A stretch of DNA of 64,000 nucleotides, taken from the NCBI RefSeq assembly GCF_000208865.1, contig NC_018385.1:1-64000 (forward strand), in the 5' to 3' direction. Numbering within the stretch: position 1 is the first letter of the stretch; each line of letters starts with the position of its first letter. Positions 47,952 through 60,600 of this stretch are shown piece by piece. The position numbers and the translations under genes were made by a program. Source of the stretch: Neospora caninum Liverpool. Its lineage: Eukaryota; Apicomplexa; Conoidasida; Eucoccidiorida; Sarcocystidae. The notes below the pieces were generated by a model, which ran no database searches, was not told where the DNA came from, and saw nothing but the letters and a program-made list of their open reading frames with translations.

Positions 47952-50332
47952 TTTGGAGCCTGGTGGAAAAGTGGACTGTTTACATCCGGGGAAAAATGAC
48001 AATAATAGGCAGGGCTGGCCTGTTTAAATGCACCATGAGTGACTCCACATGCTTCTTCCGCATGTGTTCCGCACATTGAAATCCTCGTGCGAAAAGCCAG
48101 AGGTTCGACTACCACGACTAGAGTGCGAGAATTGCGGTGCTCAACTGAAGAGACATATGCGTAGCTAGCAAACTACACAAGCTTGCACCAGCTCGACCGC
48201 TAGCACCGTGTGACAAAAACTAGCACCTAGAAGCAGATCGGAAGAAGCAGCATGCGGCCTCTGCTATGCGGAGGAAAATTGTGAAACATCAAAGGAAGGT
48301 AGACTTCAAAGAAAAAACTCAAGATTACGGCTTGAGTGAACAATGGGTACGGTTCCAGAGAGATGGCGGCTGCCTCGACGTCTGCCCAGTACCAGACTGT
48401 TGGTTGCGTTTGTGGATACCATGCGGGAGACCACGTTCTGCTGTGTGTTACTACCTTACCCAGCCGTCTCTATTCCGCAACGGAAACTGATGATCCACTC
48501 TGTGGTATAATGTAAACAGATTCCGAGTATTTGAAGCTTTTGTTACTGAACTCCGCACAAAAACTTTATTGCACCACTGTAAGGAATCGATGCTTTGCGT
48601 CACTCAATGCAGCAGTTTCTGGCCATATTTGTGGTCCGGTACTGTCCAGTTTAAGAAAATATACTGGAAGGCGTTCACACTTCCCAGAAAAAAGTAAAAA
48701 GCGCCAAACTTGGCTGGCACTTCGTTGGTGGCGTGAGCATTTGTAGTTGAGTTCTGACACGTCGGTAACGGTGTAAACTGTAGCAAGGTTGCGATGCCAC
48801 GCAATAACTACTCGTCATCGCGAGAAAAGAGCTGGTTGCAACCTACACATTTTTAGGTAAAATGATCCGAGATAGCATAAAAGCTGACAACAGCATCTTC
48901 CACTTGACGTTGAGCGTATGAGTGTTCGAGCTGTCTCCCACGGGGGGACAGTGTTGCCGCCGGATAATACGGATGATCAAATCAAAGCGCGTTGTACCCA
49001 GTTATAGCTCTGCATGGATATTATACAACTACAATGTATCCTGCCTGTTATGTCACAGCGTAGGCATCTCCTCTCGGCAGCCACCTTTACCCAATGGTCT
49101 CTGGACATCCAGCTCGTGGACGCCATGTACGTCAACCTTCGAAGACGCGCTCTCAGGCTGACCACACCCTTGCCGTGACAGCGGATCCCCCGTTTTCGCA
49201 TGATAGCCCCATATTGCCGTGCAATCCACGTAACACATGCAGACAACAAAACAGAATCGAAAAATTGTCGCCATTCGGAGGAAGCGTACGACGCTGGCTT
49301 GTACGGAACCACAGCGGCTTTGTCAATGATTGACACCGAATGCAAGCAGTTGAGATTTCCACGAAGGCCCACCCGTCGACAGCACTACGCCCAGGCTCTA
49401 CCTGTTCTGCGTCTTGGCCCATAGCGGGAAGAAACATCTGTTCTCTTGTTTTTTAGCGACCAACGTGTTTACACATTAGGCCACTACCTGCACTTTTGAC
49501 GAATTCTCCACGAAAACGGGTTCCGGGAGTGTTCTGAGATGTTTTCAAGGTACGAGAAAACGTCGAAGTCAGCTCCCTTTCGTCTGCCGTATTTTCTCCT
49601 TTGTGGTCTCTAATGAAATGTGACATGACGCATCCACCATCACACACGTCTTCAACTAGCACCTGGTTCAAAGAATTGATTCATTTTTGTAGTTCAGCAC
49701 TGAGAGTCAACGCGGGAGAACTCCGGGTATAACGCTGCGCCATGGTCTGCCCAATGCTTGCACCCATTCTCCTCTCTTGGTGAGAACCAGGCAGATGAAC
49801 CAGAAGCTGCAATAGCATTGTCGTTTGACAAAATATCAGATGACGTACACCAGGTCCAAAAGTATGCACGGCTGGGGCGTTTCAGCTTGGTGCCGAACGC
49901 AAACTTCTTTCAAACAAAAACAACTTTACCGAGGTACTTTCAGAAGGTCTGCGGCTTAGTTTGAAGAAACAGCCATCTGAAAAAGCACTGGAGAGCCGAC
50001 ATGCCCCCAAAGTATCTGAAACAGACGGGTGTGCGCAGGGGTAAGATGTCCATATACACACGGTATATATATATATATATATATATAAAAGGACTTGCAA
50101 ATATACGGGTATACCTGCAGATATTACTCTCTTTACCTTGCGACGCTATACGGACACAGACTTCCTTACATGCAATAAGTGCCAGTATATCATTAGCTGG
50201 TGGTGTGTGCATTCAGATGGCGGGAAAACTGCCTAGAGACACCCGCAGTTAATCAGAAAAATCATCCTGACATCTGTCTTCCACACTTGGGAGAAGAGTT
50301 CCGGCGGTCTGGTGAGAAATTGTCAGGTTCGC
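47952..50332. other. Intergenic region
   Basis: About 2.4 kb between tandem minus-strand genes: promoter and leader of the multi-pass protein gene on the left and the 3' region of the next gene on the right. Apart from the TA microsatellite at 50064 no structured element or supported exon was seen. Confidence 0.6.
50064..50087. repeat. (TA)12 microsatellite
   Basis: Twelve TA dinucleotides in the region downstream of a minus-strand gene. It is likely length-polymorphic between strains. Confidence 0.95.
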
Positions 50333-53300
50333 TCATGATACGTGTTCACCAGATGGCGAGCTGAGCACGCAGTTTAAGGCAGCATCCACCTGGGCGGCGT
50401 CGGGCGTATCAATCTCGATCAGCCTGAATGAAGAAGAGACGAAGGGCAACCACTCTTAGCGAAATTCAGGAGCGAAATCAAACAAAATCCTGACTGCCCG
50501 CCACAGGCAATTACAACGTGCCCCGTACCAAGGATGCTAAATAGGTGTCGTGCAGAATATTCAACAAATGACACAAGGGATTTGGTAGAACACATCACAC
50601 CAGAACGTTTATCACACTCGGGGGCCAGCAAGCTGTTGAGAGAGAGGAAAAATCAGCAGACACCCAAGGCAGTATCGAAGCTTGTTTTCTTGACGTGTGG
50701 CCGTCAATGTTGCGTTTGTGTTGCTGGGTTTCTTGTTTTTGCCCCAACATGTCATATCCCACAAGCATACACTTGTCACTTCATTCGAGCTTCTGCGGTG
50801 TATATAGACAACGGAGGGTATGCTGTCGACTTCTGCTTCGTACTTACCTGTATCCTGCCTTTTCGGTGAGCCGTCTAATGAGCCGCCGCCCTCCACAGGA
50901 GCCAGCATCCCTAAACTTCTGTTTTTGTTCTCCAATCTCGTTAATTCCTGATCGTGGTGGCCCCACGACGCATTCTGAGAGCTCCCAGTCGAAGTCTCGT
51001 TCTTCTCCCAAATGGCGTGCTTCCCCTACCCCGTCTGCGCTCGCCCCCCGCCGTTGAACGACCAGAGGAAGCGTAGGAACAGCAACAACGAGATCAGGCT
51101 CGAGTCCGCTAATGCAAGAAAGGGGATCAAAAGCATCTGCGTCTTCTGCGAGAGCCACAGATGCGCAGTGCGATCCGAGGAGGAAGACGACGCGCTCTTT
51201 CGGAAGAGCTAAATCAAAATAAAAGGGAAGTCCTGGAATCTGAGGAAATACGAGAGAAACGAACAAACAAGAACAAAAACGGAGGCGGTGGACAAAATTG
51301 AGGGAAGGAGAAAGGGTGGAGATAGACGCACCAAAACGTCGAGAGGAAACACGAGTAGGGAACGGAGAACGCGGTAATAAGAAGCACGAGATGGTAGCGA
51401 CACATGCACAGACAACGACCGAACGTTACGGGGGTAACTCGTCCCAAGCAGATAAACGGAGAGGCAGACAAGCACGGAGAAACGAAACAAGACAGGAAAC
51501 GGACAACAGAACGAGAGGGACCAAGATGACGCACATGCATCAAACATCACACATGGACAACACACCGAGCATAAAAGGAAGACAATGAATCGGAAGTGGA
51601 GCGTGCAAGAAATGACGTAGTGGAGAGACACAATACAAGAGAACTTCTGGTGTGGAGGAAAACTGCCAGCAACACGAACACGCAGTGTTCAGGGGGCTCG
51701 TCCCTTTTCATTTCCTACCCTGACTGCGTACCTCCGTCTTCTTTGCTTCTGTCTGTTGCTGCGTCCGACCATGCATATGTATGCAAACCTTTCACCCTTT
51801 CCCTTTCGCCGCCTTTCCAGTCGTTTTCCCGCCATTCTCCCTGTCTCAATTCCCTACCTGGAAATCTGTTGCCCATAAGAGGGACAGTCCGTGCTTCATT
51901 TGTGCCATGCGTATGACGGACTGCGCAAGTGGTGAAACAACCGAGTTAGCACGCAGGCTCGTTTTCCTTGACTGTCCCTCGGTTTCGTCTTCCGACTCAG
52001 TCCCATGGTCACCTTCGTATGGAGCTTTCCCAGAACCGGATGCCGCGAAGGCGTCCGAAAAAATGCTCCTTTCCTGGTGGAAGCGCGTCGACGACAGCAC
52101 CTCCAGCGCAACCCAACAGAGAGGGAAACGAGCTTGCAGAGACGACACCACCGAGCTATCCCCTTCATGCTGAAAGAAGACACCAATGGACAAAGGGCGA
52201 AGCACGGGAAAACCAGCACAGGACAGTGAACAAACGAATGGAGAAAGGCAAGGATGCCAGCAGAAAAGGGGGACCGAAACGCTGTATAGCAACAACAAGT
52301 ATGTCCGGTCGTCTCTGAACATGAAAAATCACAGAAAGGACTTCGGGGAAGTCTCCACATGTCGGCTTGGGTGTTGAATATACGGCAGAAAAGTTTGATG
52401 AATGACGGACAGAAGCCAGTGAGCAGCAAAGAGCCTGGATATGTTGAATCTGGTGAATCAACGCTCAGAGAAAGAGGACTCGAGAGCCCATTCCTGGTTA
52501 CTGCCTGTAGCTCCCAACGCGACAAAGTTTTCGCGATCGCTAACACAGACTGCTCAGAAGATGGATAAAAGCAGGTGCATGCAACTCCCAATTCTGTCGC
52601 ATCGACCGGCGCCAGACTCGCACGACCCGAAGGGCTTCTCCTTTCTGCTATTCCCTTACACAAGAGCAGCACCATACACACACCTGGGGGTTAACACAGG
52701 GCGAGCCGCACCACGAAAAAACGAAAGTTGCTGAGACCTCAGTCAAGGCGTCACTTGACAGGAGAGTCATACGAGGAATGGATCATGCTTTGTCGCAGCG
52801 ACACCAGCAAGAACGTCCTTAGCTCGGGAACAACGCTTGTAAGGCGTACCAGAAGAGAGACGCATGCAGCTCTCAAGCGCGTCGAATCAACAGGTGTCTG
52901 TGTAGCAAGAAATCGGTAGATCGGCCCCGACGTGAGGAAAGGGATGTGGTTAGGAAGATCCGCGGGTTGCTCGATAACTCGTTGCTCTTGCAGGACCACG
53001 TTGAAAAAAGATTCAATTCTGAAGAGACGAAACGGAAAAAGCCATTGGAGAAATGAGGAGCACGGTAGAATTAAGTTGCAAAATATCCATGGCGCGTGGA
53101 AGATATAAACGGACCGAAACAGCGGGAGGCGACGCCCACGTACACAACAAGCGAACTGCGTTGTTTGTTCTGAGATGTGGCCACAGTGGTCGTTGACGAA
53201 GTTGTCCTGTATTACGGACGCAGTGGAAGGAAACGACGAGCGACACCAAGAGAAGCAGGAGCCCAGAAGAGAGAGACAAGAGAAAGGAAAGAGGAGAGAA

Positions 53301-53844
53301 AGAAGAAACAGCGGTAGGCTGACAGCTACACATATGCCGCAGTCCCCCAGTGACAGCAAGACGAAGAAAGAGAAGAGAAACACCGCACAGACAAGAGGAA
53401 AGAGAGAGATGCGGATGACGAAACACCGACGCCCCCGGGTGTGAAGCACATAACGAGAGGGGAAGGAGGTGACAGACACGCGCGAAGCACGCAACCGAGA
53501 GAGGGCTGCGCAGGCCGTAACTATCGTAACTGGCAGTCGCGTCTCCCGAGAATACGGTTACAAAGCTGTAGGGGAGTCCCAATGGACACGAACCTGACAG
53601 ACTAGTCAAAGAACCCGGTCCAGACGAGGCCGACGTGAAACACAAACATATGGCGAGGGAACAGAATCTCACGCGGGAACACGGCGCTGTCAGATCGGCG
53701 AGCTATGGGATATACGCACGACAAGCAAGAGGCCCTCACGGTCGATATAACGGAGCAGTAAAAACGGCACGAAAAAAGGCAACAAAAAACGACGTCAGAC
53801 ACGAGACCGACCTACCTGTCGAAGAGAAGTACGAGAAGATCCAT
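50333..53844 (-). CDS. Multi-exon gene of unknown function
   Basis: Well-supported exons: 53844-53816 (ATG in AAAAATGG context, MDLLVLLFD, donor GTAGGT), 53206-53144, 53018-52850 (contains ESFFNVVLQEQRV and PNHIPFLTSGPIYRF), 52169-51858 (ends SLLWATDFQ), 51239-50848 (starts IPGLPFYFDLALPKERV, includes FLLGSHCASVALAED), and 50423-50333 (starts IEIDTPDAAQVDAAL, stop at 50333). The first three exons agree in phase with each other, as do the 52169 and 51239 exons. One or two further exons lie between 52644 and 52330, for example one near 52449. A 15-base microexon at 50632-50618 (LLAPE) would join the last two in phase; otherwise the frame at 50632 stays open to a stop at 50419. The product is soluble-looking with no signal peptide, membrane span or motif I can name. 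Introns are strongly pyrimidine-rich on the coding strand. Confidence 0.6.
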
Positions 53845-54616
53845 TTTTGGCTCTGGCATGACTGTCAACGCCCAGAGAAGTCCTGTCGCCTGCACGTATC
53901 CGGGATGGCCAAGGACAACATGGTCTCCTGCTGAGGAACGACTGCATCTAAAATGGACAGGAATGTGTTGCCATCGTCAAAGACAAGCTTTCGTACCTCC
54001 CTGGGGCTGTGCTCCACATGTGAACAGAGCTATGGGCGCACGGGAAAAAATGAGGTGTCGCGCTGCTAACAAATACCCCCTTTATGTTGTGCTTCTACAT
54101 TTTATACGGGGCATTACACAGTCAAGAACAGGCGTATGAATCGAGAGACAGAAAGCGAGACCGCGCGGACGCGAGCGCGCTCTTTCCTATCTGCTTCCCA
54201 CATACACTTCGTCCTCGTATCTATTAACCAATTTGGCCATTCATGTGTGCCTGCAGGCACTGCGGGGGTTTTATTCAGTTACGCGCTGGCGCGCGGAGAG
54301 GCAGTTGGGTGACCAGATTTCCAATGTACACGAAGCGTTGTGCGATTTTCTCCACGTACAGAGCTTCTACTGTGTCTCCCTCTTCTACCGCGATCGGCAT
54401 GTATCAATTTTTTGGTGAACGCGTTGCGAAGGCGCTGGATACAGATACGAACTCTTCCTTGTCGGGTGCCACATTACATCCCGTGAGAACTGTTATGTCC
54501 TCATGAATGATGTATCCCTGCAGTGTTTATACATTGGTCTTCATGGACATTCACACCTGCACTTTGCAGTCTCGTCCTCTTTTTCGCTACTCATCACGCC
54601 TCCTGGTAGGGAGATC
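53845..54616. other. Short intergenic region between tandem minus-strand genes
   Basis: About 770 bases. It should contain the promoter/leader of the gene starting at 53844 and the 3' untranslated region of the gene ending at 54617. No coding exon or RNA gene was identified. Confidence 0.6.
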
Positions 54617-57600
54617 CTATTTGTGTGCGCCACGACCTGCTTCCGCTGGTTGGAGATCCACCCGGGGCTTCATTCTTACTTCCGAGAAGGAAAGAGTTTC
54701 CCAGCCGTAGGCGAGCTTCGCCCTGAGAGAGCCCTCGAGAGCCCTCTGCAAGTGCGTCGCCGCACGTCGTTTTTCTTCTCTCCACTCCCGCTGCAGCCTG
54801 TCGCTTTGCTCTTCTCGTCTTCTTTCGGGTGTCTCCCTCGTCTCCTTGCGAAGCTCCCTATTGTCTCCATCCGTTCCCTGCTTCACGGTTTCCCTTGGGT
54901 CGTCGACGCCTTCTTTTCTTTCCAGCTCCGGCGCCAGAAGGAGATGAAGCTGGATCGAGTCCGCACTGAGGGCAGGAGAGGACCCGTGGAGGTTTCGAAG
55001 GCTGTTCGAGCTCGGAGAGCCGTCCCCGCCGTTACCCTGTCCGCCTTCTGCTTGCGGGGTATGTGGCCCGAGCAGCCTCTGTCTCTCGGCTGTGAGCGAG
55101 GCCGCAGCAAGAGGCGAGGCAGCGAAAAAGACAGGACAAGTCAGCGGGGAAGCAGCCGCGGAAGGCGCAGGATACGAGAGAGCCGACCCTCGCCAGGCCT
55201 TCTCTTCGTCTGTGGGAAAGAGACACCCGAGAAGATCTAGGCGGGCAACCGCGAGAACAAGACGGAAGAGCTGACAATCTGAAAGGGTGGGCACTGCGTT
55301 GCAGAGCAGTTCAAACGGCTTTGAAAGGTGAACCAGCAAGTCCTGTCTCTCCATTTCCTCGGAGAGACCACTCTTGTGGTCTGCCGCGGAGTCGGCCGCA
55401 GTCCCCCCGAGGTGAGACGGAGACGCGAGGGTCAGATCCGACTGATCGGCCACAGAAGTCGCGTCCTGCTCCGTCCTTCCGGCTTCGGGGTCGTGGTCGG
55501 CGCTGCCGTCTGTCCGTTGCAGCAGAAGAAACAGCAACTCACGCTGAACAGGAAGAGGCGAGCCCGCGAGCATGTGCAGAAGGAGTTCGAAGAGCGACAC
55601 GGCCTCCTGCGCCTGACTTCTCATCGCTTCCTTTCCTCCCGTCGCCGCGTCCGTCTGCTCCGCCTTTGCCTCCGCCGACGGCAACTCCCCAGCAGAAGCC
55701 CGTGCGAAAAACCTACGCAGGGACGAATTGAGTTTCGTAAGGCGCAACACAAGCGCCTGCATCAGAGAGCCGTAGAAGAATTCGCGTCTGTCTTTCATCG
55801 CCTCTTCCCACCGGCGGGAGTGGACGAGTTGCGGCTCGGCCCGCTTTGTCCCCCTCCTCGCGCTCGGTTCCTCTTCTTCATCGAGCTCTAGCCCTGGCTC
55901 TCTGCCCCGGTCGGCGCCGTTCTCTTCTCTTCCTTCCGCCGCGGCCCCCGCCTCTCGCTCACTGTCTCTCCATGGACTGCCGCTCGCTCCGGCCTCGGCG
56001 ACAGGGGGTGCCAGGCTCTCAGCGGAAGACCCCAATTGGCTGCGGGCGTCTTCCCGCGCGGGGAAAGGAAGGTAGTGCGGCAGTTTGATGACGCGTCGAG
56101 TGTTTAGCGCCAGAAACTGAAGCTCGGGGACCGACGCAGAAGACAGTTTTTCCACGAACAAGAGGTCAAACGCGTCGTAAAGCGACGAGAGAGCTGTCTG
56201 GTACGCAGCAATGGAGGGGAAAGGATGGAAGCACGCTGACAGAAAAGCATCCTTTTCGATCGTCTCTGCCGTAGCTGGGGAAGAGACGGAAGACCCGAAC
56301 TTGGCATTGAGACGGTTTATCACCTCGTTCAAACACTGCAGCTCTTCATCGACAACCTGAATGCAAAGACCGCACGGAGGCCACAGAAAGAACCGGAAAC
56401 TGTCCTCGCATGCGAAACGCCCTAACATCACACCTATAGACGCATGCAACTGTGCATACCGCTTCTTGTCGGTTCGAAAAGCCGTAGCTCCCCGCGTGCA
56501 AGGCAGAGAGCCGGGGCTCGCGGCTGCAAAAATTGCCAGAGTGTGCGTCCCTGCCTTCAACGTCATCGATTTGTTTGCGTGGATAGAAACGGGGACTTGC
56601 TCATCTTTTCCGTCAGCTTACCGTCATTCCTGTCGCCAAGGTCGTGAGGGTCAGATGTCGCAGCGGCTCTGCAAAGCGAGACGAATCCAAGGCCCCGGCG
56701 ACTTCTGGGTCCGCTCCCATCTCCATCCCTTTTGCCTCTTCCTCGGCTCGACACATATCGTGCGAAGAGGGTGCAGAGACACTGCCTTGTCCAGAATGGA
56801 GCTTTTCTCCGTCTCCTGCCGTCGCGGGTTTCGTGCTCTCCGGCTGGCTGCGCTCTCTCGCGGTCGCAGCCTCGCCGCTTTTTTCCTCCGAAATGAAGAG
56901 GTTCCCGTCGGCGTCGAATGTGAGAGAAGAGAGAGCTAGGTCGCCTTCATCCTCCAACTGCAGCGCTGCAAATTCGGAATCCTCTGTGGCCTTCGCCGCC
57001 TGCACTGCGTCGTCCGTCTCCCCGGTCGGGTCGACTCTCCGGGCTTCCTGTTCCTGTTCAGCTTTAGGTGTGCACGTGCCGCTCGTTCCTTCGTTTCCCT
57101 CGCTTGGCGAAGCCTCAGCCTCTTCGCTCTGGAGCGCTTCTTGCTCTCCCCCTTCCTTCTCGTGGCCAAGGCCTCGCTGCCGCGAGGCGTGCTGGGGAGG
57201 AACTTCCCATCTCGGCCCCACAGCCTCTCCTTGCCCCGGCCCTTCCTGCTTCTGCCCAGTCCTCCCCCTCGTTTCCTGGTTCCCTCCTGCCTCGCTGTCG
57301 CCGTGCGTCGCAGCAGCCGCCTGAAGTTCGTCTACCCCCCTCAGGTGCGCAGGCAACGGAATCCCTGCCGCTCGACAAAGGAAGAGAACCAGCGTGGAGA
57401 CAGCGAGCTCGGGGGAGACCGGCTTTGTGCCGGCGGGACCTGGCCCGCGGGCGGTCTCTTCCCTGCCTTCCGCAGTGCCGCCCTCCAGGTCGTCCTCGGT
57501 GGCTTCGCCTGTCTGTCGCGTTTCTCCCTCAGTTTTGTCGGCAGCCTCTGCGCTTTGCTGAGTGGACCGGAAGAGCGTACTCCGCAGAGCGCTGTAGCGC

Positions 57601-60600
57601 CGCGCATGGAGCTTTTCCTTCCAGATGTTTAAAAGGTGCGGCAGAAGCAGCGGAAGATGCAGAGCGCGGTCGACGTCGGCGTGCTGGGCTAGCGGCACGG
57701 CCCAAGAGCGGTGAACCGACGCTTCCGTCAAACCATACAGTGTGACCGTTCCTTCTGCCTGCATCTCCTCACTCGCCTTTTCGCCTTCGGCCAAGACTTT
57801 GGGCATCGCCGCACGTCTCCCCTGTTCCCCCGACGAGGCAGAAATCTGTGCCGCTTTTGTTTCACCCGGTAGGCACCCCGAGGGAACTAGGGAAGAACGC
57901 GAAGGCAGGCACGCCGAAACGCGAGGGGTGTCCGGACTCTCGGGAAGGCCAGAGTTGGGATTCACGGGCGTCGAGGAGGGTGCACGACCGCGAGACCCCG
58001 TCTCTCCAACTTGGCGGGAGGCAAAGTGGGAGATGAGCTGTTGCGGCCCCATGCCGTTGAACCCTGGGGTGCGGAGACACGCCTCAAACAGCACTTGGTA
58101 CAGCCGAATGGTGCGCCGAAGATAAGAGACGCGAGGATTCACAGAACGCAATTGGGACGTGTCGAGCGCCACCAGATGGAGGTAGGGCAGCAGCGTGACC
58201 GGACTGGGCGCGAAAACCAAGTTTCCCGCCTGCTGAGAAGGAGGCGAAGACGAGACAGAAGGCGGAGAGGGGGGAGGCAGGTGACGGGGAGACGTGGCGA
58301 GGGGCGAGGACGACGAAGCGTCAGCAAGACGATACGGCACGAAAGGCGGCCCAGGAGAACGCGACGGCCAGAAGAAAATGCCCTTGCAAAATAGGTTCGA
58401 CAAGAGCGAAGAGAGCACCTCGAAGAGCGCGTGACGAAGACCTGTTGCTGCATGCATCTGATGAGGAAGCGGAGACGGAGGTCAAAACACACAAAACGCT
58501 CAGACGAACTGGAGAGACGAGAAGAAAACCCTCGGTCGCACGGCGCGTACCACGTCGGCGTGCACGCTGCCACCAATGAAGCGAGAGCGAAGGTTGGGAA
58601 AACAAAACCAACGCAACAGAACACCGGGGAGGCATGCACAGCCGCACAGGGATAAGGTGCATAGGGAACCGTACTATGGGCGGGAGCGAGAATGAACGCT
58701 TGCCCAAGCACGCGAGATGGACGAATGTGCGAGGCAGGCAGGACAGCCGGAAGAGGCAGGCGGCAGGCAACAGCAAACGGGCCCCCACGGACGTGGTCGC
58801 AGCGAGAAAACGGGGAGACCATCCGATACAGGGAACAAAGTCGAGAGACCTGAGAGAGTAGAAGCGAGGAACACACGGTCAATGTTTTCTTACCTCGCGC
58901 GTTGCCGCCAGCATGCAGACGACGTTCGCAGCCGCTCGAGGCCCGCCGTGAGTGGCTAGCTGGTGAATGGTTATGCGATTATGTGGAGTGTATCCGAGGT
59001 GTCCTGCAGAGCGACAACGACGAGAATTGCGCACAAAACGACAAAGTCGCAGGGGAACTGAAGACGAGGAGTTCTCACACTTGATAGGCGGACGGGTGGG
59101 CGTTCTGGACCTACGGCGAGGAAAAATGCGGCACGAAACCGTAAACCCTAGACACACAAGGCAGCAGGTGAAAGGACCGTGACGAAGCCACGCAGCAGTT
59201 GTCGGAGGGATGTTGTTTTCCACCTTGGTTCGTTTCCCTTCCTTCCTCGGGGGCCGTTCACTCTCTTTCCCCGGTGTTCGCCACTCACGCAGAAGCTGCT
59301 GGAGGAGGAGATATCGCTCCTGCTGGTGGGGCTGGAGAAGACGGGCGGTGTAGAGGGCCTCTGAGTAAAGCACACTGATCGCTTTCATGAAGTTCTCGAA
59401 ACGCGACAGGGGTAGGACGCGATTAAGGCCTCCAGCAGTCGCGGTCGGGTTCCCGTCCTACTCGACACACACACCCAAAGTGGAAAGCAGAAAAGTGGAA
59501 AGCAGAAAAGTGGAAAGCAGAAAAGTGGAAAGCGGAAACGGGAAGACGAGCAGCAAAAGACGAGAACACGTGCAGACGAGGGAGGTCACCGTCTCAGGCG
59601 TTCTCCACAGGTTGAGATGAGCTTTCAAGGTGCCGTTTGCGCGAGCCGAGAAAAAGAAACAGTTTGCCCTCCAGCTGCGAGTCGACAAGCGAAACTCAGG
59701 AGGAACACTCTGCTCCGTAAAGCCGACTCGAAGCCAACTGACGGACACGCCACGATCGACTCCACCCCGCAATGGAGTGCCACAGCGTCGGAGCCCCAGC
59801 AAGCGTCGAGCGCGGCAGCCTACCAGCGAACTCGCGGCTCTGGAAACAATCTTTCGCGCCCTGTCTCACGTGACTTCCACTGCGGGTTCTCCGCTGTCCT
59901 CTTTTCGCCTGTGTTCGAACGACAAGCACACTCACCGATGTCCATGTACAAACCCACCGCCAGCGAACGGCGAGGAGGGTCAGCGCTGCCACATGGACGC
60001 CGCGGTCGTCGCGTTCGTCTTGCCGGAGAGGCGGAAGACGAGGAATGAGGTTCTGGAACTGGAAGAAAAGTGGAGGTGCCACAGGGTGGCGGCAAGGCAG
60101 GAAACAGGACGACGCCAGCCGCTGCGGTGTACTGACACCCGAGGGAGACAGGAGGAGCGAGGAGAGCGCGAGCTTCGACGAAGCCGAGGTCGAGGCGGAG
60201 AGCGCCGCGGGAAGCGGCGTGTGAACGCGTCGGCTTGGCGAGGGAAAAGACGACACCAGCTGGGACCGGAACAGCGGCAGGACGACACAGGAACGAAATA
60301 GAAACGGGGGCGCAGACAGAAAAGCAAGGGAACAGAACACGTGTCGTGAAAAGCGCGGGGAAACCGCCAAGAAGTCGACGCAGCTCGGCGATAACTGACA
60401 AAAGACAAAAGGGAACGGCCGTCCCCCCCTGTCCCCCCCCCCCCCCCCGTGGCGCGCCCCCGGAAGCCGTGAGAGCCACACAACGAGAGCAGAACGAGAG
60501 AGGACTTTCGCAAGACTGAAGCGGAAGGCCCAGGGACGGTCAGTCACGCACGAAACGGAGACACGCGTGCCCGGGCGAAGTCTGGGATGAAAGCCAGAGA

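Noticed and set aside
51209..51631. Hydrophobic minus-strand frame resembling membrane segments
   Set aside because: It falls in a pyrimidine-rich intron between two phased exons; Leu/Phe/Ser richness simply reflects C/T tracts.
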